A DNA stretch of 18,536 nucleotides from Baffinella frigidus (Eukaryota > Cryptophyceae > Cryptomonadales > Baffinellaceae). The notes under the pieces are model-generated. The model saw only the letters and a list, made by a program, of their open reading frames with translations. It had not been told where the DNA came from and did not search any database. The first letter of the stretch is position 1, and every line of letters starts with the position of its first letter. Position numbers and translations under genes: made by a program. Shown one piece after another: positions 7,542-11,500 of this stretch. The stretch covers positions 309,748 to 328,283 of the forward strand of contig MU646553.1 in NCBI GenBank assembly GCA_026770585.1, written 5' to 3'.

Positions 7542-7986
7542 GGGGGGATGCGGGGTGGGGGAAACCGGGGCCTGCTCGTCCATGTCCGGTTCCCACATGA
7601 GCCATACAGCATTCGAGTCATCATCCTCCCTCAGGGAGAGAGTGCCGAACATCGGAAGGCCTGTTCCGTCCTTTTTCACTTGGATGTACACGGATTTGTT
7701 CGCCCAGCGCACCGTCGCAGAGTCCGGGCATGGTACGCCGCTCGGCGCTCCTCCTATGGAGGGTGCGGGAGCACGGAATCGTCACTTTTTTTCTTTTCAC
7801 TCACCAACCTGAAGCCGGGTTTGAGCGGCGTGGGGCGGGGGCGGACGTCGCAGCAACGAGGGACAGCCCCCCGTGTGCGCCCGGGCCCCATCTTTCAAGC
7901 ACGCACCGTCCAAGCATGCACGCCGGCATGCACGCCGGACGGCCACTCTCTTCAAGCGAGAAAATATCCCCAGAAATGGAATTCAT
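222..7986 (-). CDS. TBC1D15/17-type RabGAP, 16 exons, 3' end outside window
   Basis: Predicted Rab GTPase-activating protein; relatives (TBC1D15/17, plant TBC RabGAPs) stimulate GTP hydrolysis on endomembrane Rabs such as Rab7. Exons in transcription order: 7986-7809, 7753-7566, 6528-6445, 6034-5980, 5262-5189, 4666-4632, 4425-4322, 3718-3630, 3351-3274, 2768-2716, 2303-2171, 1830-1745, 1522-1483, 1070-1002, 725-666, 275-222. They sum to 460 in-frame codons with matching phases at every junction. Residues about 70-295 resemble the N-terminal Rab-binding domain (VYIQVKKDG..GTLSL..W.P; VHSIRFHRP; YTYPPLYFHAGG; VLVNDATDMLQRSL). Residues about 364-460 match the start of the TBC domain (EEWKSWFDASGR; AYYGGLAPLVRREAWKFLLG; RVQWQSITSTQEARFGKFRDR; RIEKDV). 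The catalytic arginine and glutamine fingers should follow exon 16, outside the window. Least certain are the start, the exon 2-3 junction and exons 8, 10 and 11. Confidence 0.85.
289..447. repeat. Heptamer array: GTGTTGA then TTTAGGG variants
   Basis: About nine 7-nt units of GTGTTGA type (289-350) change without a break in period into TTTAGGG/TTTGGGG units (351-447). It occupies the intron between RabGAP exons 15 and 16. The rest of that intron (448-665) is unique sequence with no feature I recognise. Confidence 0.85.
666..725 (-). CDS. RabGAP exon 15
   Basis: 60 nt, phase 0-0: acceptor AACCAG, donor GTATTC. Encodes AKAKEYESYRVQWQSITSTQ, matching the family segment before the FRERK/IEKDV region (pattern Y..YR.QWQSI...Q). 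The acceptor's upstream tract is heptamer repeat (CCTAAACCCCAAACCAG on the sense strand). Confidence 0.85.
728..990. repeat. TTTAGGG/TTTGGGG heptamer arrays
   Basis: Degenerate telomere-like heptamers at 728-885 and 937-990, G-rich on plus and so C-rich on the RabGAP sense strand. They fill the intron between exons 14 and 15 and directly abut the exon 15 acceptor. Confidence 0.9.
1002..1070 (-). CDS. RabGAP exon 14 (AWKFLLG motif)
   Basis: 69 nt, phase 0-0: acceptor CCTCAG, donor GTACAC. Encodes AWKFLLGCYPSDSTRKERDA and three more residues, a hallmark of the TBC1D15/17 TBC domain (WKFLLGYFPWDST..ER). Confidence 0.9.
1166..1283 (-). repeat. Two copies of the 5' edge of RabGAP exon 14
   Basis: At 1189-1166 the minus strand reads CAG then ACKFLLS; at 1283-1261 it reads CAG then SWKFVLGG and a stop. 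Both resemble the acceptor and start of exon 14 (AWKFLLG). With the real exon this makes three acceptor-plus-edge copies in about 280 bp, separated by heptamer repeats. Confidence 0.75.
1335..1433. mobile_element. Short foldback element in RabGAP intron 13
   Basis: Arms CCCTTGAGTGGCGAG (1335-1349) and CTCGCCACTTAAGGG (1419-1433) are inverted repeats with one mismatch. The interior (1357-1380, ATACGCCCTACCGTAGGG) is also found inside the TIR element at 17807-18052, so the two are related. Non-autonomous, no coding capacity. Confidence 0.7.
1483..1522 (-). CDS. RabGAP exon 13 (YYGGL start of TBC domain)
   Basis: 40 nt. One nucleotide completes an arginine codon from exon 12, then AYYGGLAPLVRRE. 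Matches the TBC-domain entry motif IFRGGL...LR.. of TBC1D15. Acceptor ATGCAG, donor GTGCAA. Confidence 0.85.
1745..1830 (-). CDS. RabGAP exon 12 (EEW..FD..GR)
   Basis: 86 nt, ending in phase 2. Encodes TQNAVGMEEWKSWFDASGRL then KSYDKLRN, the conserved linker just before the TBC domain (V..EEW...D..GR). Acceptor GAACAG, donor GTCAAG. Confidence 0.88.
1948..2004 (-). repeat. Copy of the 5' half of RabGAP exon 12
   Basis: After TACAG the minus strand reads TQNQVGIEEWRWWFHAS, then diverges to a stop. It aligns with TQNAVGMEEWKSWFDAS at the start of exon 12. The spacer to the real exon carries a dispersed motif (GTTAACTTGGGAATAGTC, about 1910-1927) shared with about 9711-9730. Confidence 0.8.
2007..2165. 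repeat. TTTAGGG/GGGTTGA heptamer array
   Basis: Telomere-like heptamers with variants (TTTAGAG, GGGTTGA), G-rich on plus, in the intron between RabGAP exons 11 and 12. Confidence 0.85.
2171..2303 (-). CDS. RabGAP exon 11 (Gly-rich, acidic linker)
   Basis: 133 nt, phase 2 in (one nucleotide completes a codon) and phase 0 out. Encodes VREAAGR, a run of seven glycines, then EEPLEEEGCVFVEHEAEPWQ. It precedes the conserved EEW exon and is probably the low-complexity linker between the two domains. Acceptor AACCAG lies on heptamer sequence; donor GTTGAA. The glycine run weakens the family match. Confidence 0.6.
2340..2428 (-). repeat. Degenerate copy of RabGAP exon 11
   Basis: The minus strand after GTGCAG (from 2428) matches exon 11 from its acceptor onward (GGYGCGAGA..CTGCGGG..), with many differences and indels. 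It is separated from the exon by a short CCCTAAACCCTACACCC tract. Confidence 0.6.
2475..2700. repeat. C-rich heptamer arrays (opposite polarity)
   Basis: CCCTAAC/CCCCAAC-type units at 2475-2512 and 2578-2700, C-rich on plus: an exception to the usual polarity in this gene. A GTGCGTGTTTG-like fragment of exon 11 sits near 2650. Confidence 0.75.
2716..2768 (-). CDS. RabGAP exon 10 (linker)
   Basis: 53 nt, phase 0 in, phase 2 out: acceptor TGACAG, donor GTTCGG. Encodes AAELLDQAPSPPLLSPR. The main support is phase: it is the bridge I found that links exon 9 (phase 0) to exon 11 (phase 2). No family motif is visible, so it is tentative. A second acceptor-like pyrimidine tract lies at 2780-2830. 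Confidence 0.5.
3083..3140 (-). repeat. Copy of the 3' part of RabGAP exon 9
   Basis: 58 nt matching 3274-3331 of exon 9 (…GGGCTRCGCACGGG.TGGGCGAAAG…), with scattered substitutions. It lies downstream of the exon in the transcript. Confidence 0.75.
3171..3265 (+). repeat. Dispersed repeat E1, copy 1
   Basis: Begins GGTGACAAATTCGTCAACTT and ends AGACTGATGAGACAGAGCTC. The same layout recurs at 6867-6950 and 7057-7138 (GGTACCAATTCGTCGACTTG … GACTGAGACAGAGCT). Function unknown. Confidence 0.7.
3274..3351 (-). CDS. RabGAP exon 9
   Basis: 78 nt, phase 0-0: acceptor GTGCAG, donor GTCAAC. Encodes GGATVMRGLRTGWAKASAVA then LDAAST. It aligns loosely with the family segment of the form ..A...GFSKVT....D at the end of the Rab-binding domain. 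Confidence 0.7.
3360..3552. repeat. TTTAGGG array merging into GTGTAGG array
   Basis: Telomere-like heptamers (3360-3465) pass without change of period into at least ten near-perfect GTGTAGG units (3459-3552). In RabGAP intron 8; G-rich on plus. Confidence 0.9.
3580..3622 (-). repeat. Possible degenerate copy of RabGAP exon 8
   Basis: Minus-strand GAGAGGAACGGATGATGCAG resembles GGGAGAGGATGATGAGGGCG within exon 8. Purine-rich low complexity makes this weak. Confidence 0.35.
3630..3718 (-). CDS. RabGAP exon 8 (low-complexity linker)
   Basis: 89 nt; two nucleotides complete a glycine codon from exon 7, then 29 codons ending phase 0. Includes RRLGEDDEGAWGGGADGGEW. Acceptor AGCAG after a pyrimidine tract, donor GTGAAA. 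Accepted because both phases fit; composition is Gly/Asp rich with no family motif. An alternative donor (GTGAGT) lies inside it. Confidence 0.55.
3733..3765. repeat. GGGTTGA heptamers
   Basis: Four to five GGGTTGA units in RabGAP intron 7. Confidence 0.8.
3961..4208 (-). repeat. Two tandem copies of RabGAP exon 7
   Basis: Copy at 4208-4113 spans nearly all of exon 7 (ELDMLQPNASPERGIATSRS, then a stop). Copy at about 4032-3961 keeps mainly the 3' part (ATKPSSP-like). Each is followed on the minus strand by a GGTACC/GGTATC junction and TCATCCGG-like sequence, and separated by spacers containing CTGGTACAAACTTAAAACAT. With the exon this is a three-unit tandem array. Confidence 0.8.
4322..4425 (-). 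CDS. RabGAP exon 7
   Basis: 104 nt. The first nucleotide completes Arg from exon 6, then SLHELDMLQANTSPERGLGT and 14 more residues, ending in phase 1. Continues the conserved LVND...L.RSL..L block of the Rab-binding domain. Acceptor TGCACAG, donor GTACCA. Confidence 0.85.
4440..4625. repeat. Degenerate G-rich heptamer region
   Basis: GGTGTGG, GGGTTTAGG and related units, more degraded than elsewhere; RabGAP intron 6. Confidence 0.7.
4632..4666 (-). CDS. RabGAP exon 6 (VLVND)
   Basis: 35 nt microexon: VLVNDATDMLQ plus two nucleotides of Arg. Acceptor ATAACCAG, donor GTCCAA. Matches the family block LVND..D.LQRSL once joined to exon 7. Confidence 0.85.
4673..4870. repeat. Heptamer region including GGTTTTT units
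   Basis: TTTAGGG-like units grade into about five GGTTTTT/GGTTTTT-like heptamers near 4795-4832, keeping a 7-nt step. RabGAP intron 5. Confidence 0.75.
4964..5005 (-). repeat. Copy of the 3' end of RabGAP exon 5
   Basis: Minus strand reads DVAALTRSEACAAK then donor GTCAAC, against DVAALTRSDACAAT plus the same donor in exon 5. Of six substitutions counted, four are synonymous. Confidence 0.8.
5046..5150. repeat. GTGTAGG/GGTTGAG heptamers
   Basis: Seven or so GTGTAGG-type units followed by GTTGAGG-type units, between exon 5 and its 3'-edge copy. Confidence 0.8.
5189..5262 (-). CDS. RabGAP exon 5
   Basis: 74 nt. Two nucleotides complete Gly from exon 4, then GVMEFKSTLADVAALTRSDA and CAAT. With exon 4 it forms the family motif PPLYFHAGG..EF..TL....L.RS. 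Acceptor ACACCAG, donor GTCAAC. Confidence 0.88.
5322..5545. repeat. AT-rich heptamer island (TGATTGT/TGTTTAT)
   Basis: Seven consecutive TGATTGT units (5346-5399), then TGTTTAT/TGTTCAT variants to 5545. It has the same 7-nt period as the telomere-like arrays but is AT-rich, inside a GC-rich gene (RabGAP intron 4). Confidence 0.9.
5566..5614 (-). repeat. Copy of the 5' edge of RabGAP exon 5
   Basis: After AAAGCAG the minus strand reads GVVEFQSTLSHVAAL, matching GVMEFKSTLADVAAL of exon 5, then diverges. Exon 5 thus has an edge copy on each side. Confidence 0.85.
5615..5979. other. Remaining RabGAP intron 4 sequence, nothing identified
   Basis: Mostly unique sequence with scattered GGTACAAAT/GGTACAAATC words also seen at 4075-4275. 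ORFs here are short and frame-inconsistent with the gene. I see no gene or clear repeat. Confidence 0.5.
5980..6034 (-). CDS. RabGAP exon 4 (PPLYFHAG motif)
   Basis: 55 nt, phase 0 in, phase 1 out. Encodes VLINLKSGYTYPPLYFHA plus one nucleotide of Gly. Strong match to the Rab-binding domain signature ..L.SG...PPLYF..GG. Acceptor TGTCAG, donor GTGATA. Confidence 0.9.
6101..6150 (+). repeat. Dispersed repeat E2, copy
   Basis: GGCGGCCGTGTCGGTATGGA followed by GGTATCTCTCG. The same arrangement (GGCGGNCGTGTTGGTAGTAA … GGTCTCTCTCG) recurs at 11008, 13011, 13779 and 14948, and inverted at 14172 and 15440. Confidence 0.65.
6269..6312 (-). repeat. Copy of the 3' end of RabGAP exon 3
   Basis: Minus strand reads VHAIRLHRPNIGTPQ then donor GTCAAG, against VHSIRFHRPNIGTPQ plus donor in exon 3. 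Confidence 0.85.
6445..6528 (-). CDS. RabGAP exon 3 (SIR.HRP motif)
   Basis: 84 nt, phase 0-0. Encodes AARNYAISTRVSQVHSIRFH then RPNIGTPQ. Matches the domain segment where plant TBC RabGAPs have a ..V.SIRRH.P..GW pattern. Acceptor TACCAG, donor GTTTGA. Confidence 0.88.
6537..6735. repeat. TTTAGGG/GGGGTTA heptamer array
   Basis: Telomere-like units with GGGTTAGG variants, G-rich on plus, directly upstream (in transcript terms) of the exon 3 acceptor. Confidence 0.85.
6741..7138 (+). repeat. Cluster of dispersed repeat E1 with inverted ends
   Basis: Copies at 6867-6950 and 7057-7138 share GGTRCCAATYCGT..AC.T.GG.GCGGGAAA.AGCCCGG and a CTGAGAYAGAGCT end. At 6782-6823, TGAGGCAGAGC and GCTCTGCCTCA form an 11-bp perfect inverted repeat of the same end. 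A third half-copy is at 6741-6775. All lie in RabGAP intron 2. Confidence 0.7.
7139..7506. other. Unique AT-richer intron sequence
   Basis: No repeats recognised at 7139-7380. At 7424-7500 the minus strand has acceptor-like CACCAG followed by DDSSLPVSEAQPLLQLR. This could be a small alternative exon between exons 2 and 3, but no choice of donor gives both the right phase and a family match, so I left it out of the model. Confidence 0.45.
7507..7538. repeat. Homopolymer run of 32 G
   Basis: On the RabGAP sense strand this is 32 C, beginning 27 nt after the exon 2 donor. Length is likely unreliable in any assembly. Confidence 0.95.
7566..7753 (-). CDS. RabGAP exon 2 (core of N-terminal Rab-binding domain)
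   Basis: 188 nt; two nucleotides complete Gly from exon 1. Contains VRWANKSVYIQVKKDGTGLP, MFGTLSLREDDDSNAVWLMW and EPDMDEQAP. Pattern VYI.....D.L..GTL.L.E......W.P is that of the TBC1D15/17 N-terminal domain. Third positions are GC-rich. Acceptor CCATAG, donor GTTTCC, phase 0 out. Confidence 0.85.
7809..7986 (-). CDS. RabGAP exon 1 with probable start codon
   Basis: 178 nt from ATG at 7986 (MNSISGDIFSLEESGR…), ending phase 1 at donor GTTGGT. An alternative donor GTGAGT four nucleotides downstream (exon ending at 7805) matches exon 2 only in a different upstream frame without an ATG. The 55-nt intron to exon 2 is repeat-free. No upstream in-frame ATG; the start is the least certain part of the gene. 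Confidence 0.6.
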
Positions 7987-8446
7987 CAGGACGGGCGAAA
8001 ACCTTCTCTCGCGATCTCGGCCCACGGCTCGGCGTCACCGTCGAAGCCGGCCATCTTACGCCGCCAATGCACGCTCCTAGAACCGTTCCACTGTTACTGG
8101 TAAGGAGGAGGAGAGGATTGGTCCAGGTGATGCGTGGTCGCCCACACACCCAAATCTGAAGAAATCCAAAGTTGACACTCAGGATCAAAGTGGACAGGCT
8201 CATGACCTGTCGCTGTTCGCAAGATTTCTCAGTTCCCTCGAGAAGATTGCCGCGAAACGTCTGCGGAAAGGTTTCCTGTTTCGTTGTTTTGCGAGGCAAG
8301 CTTGACCGTGGTCGGCCTCCGTTCCGGCGCGCGAGATCCCTTGCAAAGTCACCCAAATTCCCACAAATTTGGAGGGAGATTTTTCTGGGTCCTCGAGATC
8401 TGAGGGTCAGAGCCAGGAAACGCCCGAGGTTGGCGGAGAAACAGCG
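7987..8446. promoter_or_regulatory. Shared divergent promoter region
   Basis: 460 bp between the two predicted start codons, with no heptamer repeats, unlike almost every intron here. Contains a CCAAT word (8064-8068) and an inverted one, ATTGG (8117-8121), 48 bp apart, both in GC-rich surroundings. No TATA box is convincing. Should include both 5' UTRs. Confidence 0.55.
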
Positions 8447-8565
8447 ATGCTGCCGACGCGTGGCGGCACAGCACCATATCGAGCGCGGCAGCCGCCGTCG
8501 CGCAGGGGAGTCTTCCTCTTCCTGGGCGCGTCCCTCGTGTGCACCTGGCTGGCGCTGGAGATCAG
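8447..8565 (+). CDS. DUF218-like gene exon 1: signal anchor
   Basis: 119 nt from the first in-frame ATG. Arg-rich N terminus (RARQPPSRR) then GVFLFLGASLVCTWLALEI, a single predicted membrane helix. Third positions across the helix are almost all G/C, supporting coding. Donor GTGCCC, phase 2. Confidence 0.75.
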
Positions 8566-11500
8566 GTGCCCCACACTGTCCCGCCACCGCTCTTCGTGTT
8601 TGCAATATCTCGGTCGAAGGATCGCGGGTGGAGGACCAAAACCACCCACATATGGCCGCGTGCCCCCTCCCCCCCCCCGCGCAAGAACGCATGCGGCAGT
8701 AACCTTCCATTGATCGGCAGCATGGCACGGGGAGTGCCCGACGTCGAGAGGGGCGAGATGGGCGAGGAGGGGGACGCGTATACACGCGAAGATGCTGGCA
8801 ATGCGGTGGCGCCCATCGACAAGCGCTCGTTGGTGAGCGCTGACGCCCCGCGGGTCCGTTTCCCTTCTTGAACAGTTTAGGGATTAGGGTTTAGGGTTTA
8901 GGGTTTAGGATCGCATACTGAGTGGGAACTAGGGCAGGATTACTAGCTCTGCCGCAGTCGGGTTGACTGGTCGTTTTCGCACCATACGTTGAAGGATATG
9001 TACCACAAAACAGGGGAATCAAGTTTCGGTCTAATTATTTTGAAGTCTCCTCATTTGACGTCTCCTCGTTTTTAATGACTCGTCAAGTTTGGGTGTGAAA
9101 ACGATCAGTCAAAACGGCTGAGGCAGAGCTAGACCTTGCACCCGTGCAGTTTTTTTTTTTTGAGGTGAAGAGTTTTTGTCTCGTGGCCAACACTCGATTA
9201 GGACGTGCGAGCACAAAAACATCTGTCTTTTCCCCATATGTACCCGCAGGGCTGTACGAAATGGATGCAAGAATCCTTGCCACCTGTTCAACACCGCCGG
9301 TTCAACACCGGCATCATCCCCAGCATTAGGATCATCCCTACACCCAAATCCCTCTCCACATCTTTCAAAAATCATCCACCCCAAACCCCTAACTCTCAAC
9401 AAGAATGAACAACGGGGGGTCGAACGGTCGTTGGGTGTCAGGAATTGAGTGCGAATCTCACTAGGAGGAGGCTCTGAATCCTGAACCCCAAACCTTGAAC
9501 CTCCAGGCCCCAACCCCTACACTTGAAAGCAGGAGGGTGCGCGCGGGGTCGAGCGATCGAGGAGGGTTGCCACGGCTGTGCAAGGGGAGACTGGACCGCT
9601 GCCCGACAGGTTCCAATCTCTTTGTTTGCCTCTCTTTATTTCGGCGAAGCTGTTTGGTGCGCCCGCGCTCCTCTCCGCGCCAACGTCGACGGATGTGTAC
9701 TGCAGACCCAGCGTGTCGACTTGGGGATAGTCGATCGAGGAGATTTACGACGGTAGTGCGCGGGGACACGGGACCGCAGCCCGACAGGTTTCAGCTCTGC
9801 CGTATTGACACTAAGTGACTTTATTCGAAAGAGGAATGCACGGCGCAGAAATATGGCGAGGTGAGGAAAGGATCTGGGAACTGCTCCTGACTAAAACTGG
9901 GGTTGCCATTAAAGGACATTTAGAGCAGAACCTCCAGTATAAAAGGGCAACTAAAACACATTTATGGCGAGCCCAGTTTAAGTCAGGCAGAGCTTGAGGT
10001 TTCAGATCGTTTTGTTCGACTAGGGAGTAGGGAACATCCCGAACAGTGGGCTTCTCAGATCGGTCCGTTTACTTTCGTGGTACTGAGCATTGTTCGGTAA
10101 AAACATGTTACGTTTCAACCAGATTTCTGGTCGAAGGCGGTAATGGAGAGCGTGTACGTGAATTGGTCACGACCCCCACGCTTACACCGTGGGGGTAGTG
10201 ACCAGCTCTCGTACAAATCCTGGACGCGCGCCTAAAAAAAACATTTAAGCCAAGGCCACAGACCGCCTCGAGTGGACATCCCTAGGAAATCTCTAGGTCC
10301 CTAGGGACTTGCTACCGTAGGCTCCTAGGGACCGAACAATACGCCCCGAGACCCGAATTTGAGCCGCTTGGGGTTGCTGGTGGCAGGTGGAGCAACCTAA
10401 CGCATTTGATCATGGTGGCGGGGCACACCATCTACATGGGGGATGACTTCTCCCACGCCGGAAGCCGCCCTCAAGGTGCTGCACCTGAATGACATTTAGT
10501 GGACGACCATAAGCAATATCCCAGCTGCACCCGAAACCCGAAACCCGAAATATGAAACTCGGCACCCAAAACCCGGAACCCGGAACTCGGAGCCCGAAAC
10601 CTGAAAACCGGAACCCGAAACTTGAACCCCTAACCCCTAACCCCTAACCCCTGACCCCTGACCCCTAACATTATCCGCATGTGTCCACAGAATGGTACCT
10701 AGCGGACAACCAGCGAGCGCAACTTGGAGCGTTCAAGGAGCACACCATAAACAAAACAAAAACGTAAAACCAAACCCCTAACCCCCAATCTGCAGAATGG
10801 TATCTAGCAGACTACCAGCGCGCGCAGCTTGGAGCATTCAAGGAGCACATTCGCACGGGGGTGCTCCCCCTGTCCCTCTCCGTGGAGTTCCCAGTTTTTG
10901 GATTCATTGCTGTTTTATAAAATATAACGACATTTTTTGTTCAGACAGCAATTGGTGTTGGTGTGCAGGGCTGGTGGTTCGCAGGACAGGTGTGCACCCT
11001 GGGCAAACATGGCGGGCGCGTTGGTAGTAACCGAGAGAGACGTCTCTCTCGCACCCCCCAAACAGACGATAGAAACGTCTCTCTCGCGTGACGGAACCCC
11101 GGGGGGTGAGAGCAGGTTCGGATGACGCGAGACGACCCTTCAAGCCTCCTCCTCTTCTCCGGTCCCCCCCCCAAGCCTCCTCCTGCCTCCCGAGTTTTCT
11201 TTCTCTACATCAAATCCCTCCCTGCGGTTCGAGTTTCAGTAAATGTCTCTCTTTCGCGGCAGGGTCTGCAACACGCCCCCTCGCATATACCCTGAACCCT
11301 AAATCCTAAACCCCAAACCCAAAACCCCAAACCCCAAACCCTAAACCCTGAACCCCAAACCCCAAACCCTAAACCCTAAACCCTAAACCCTAAACCCTAA
11401 ACCCTGAACCCTAAACACCAAACCCTAAGCCAGGGTCAGCAACGCGCCCCCTCGCTGGGCCGCGTTCCGAGGGGGCATCCTACTGGCTCTACGCCGAAGC

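Noticed and set aside
7548-8159. 203-codon open frame on the plus strand
   Set aside because: Antisense shadow of RabGAP exons 1-2, starts beside a poly-G tract, no family resemblance.
7952-8785. 277-codon open frame on the minus strand, the longest in the window
   Set aside because: It overlaps exon 1 of both genes in the wrong frame, has no recognisable motif, and the GC-rich third positions favour the plus-strand anchor exon instead.
9250-9330. Good acceptor (TTTTCCCCATATGTACCCGCAG) with an open frame after it
   Set aside because: No donor follows that keeps phase with exon 3, while 8832 joins 9533 directly in phase 0. It may be an edge relic.
10387-10860. Resemblance of MGDDF…EW…YQR to GH38 alpha-mannosidases
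   Set aside because: The neighbouring exons (AGPRSEG.SYW, TEEFAHDSFENL, EPYRKDPYGC) fit the DUF218-like family block by block and not GH38.
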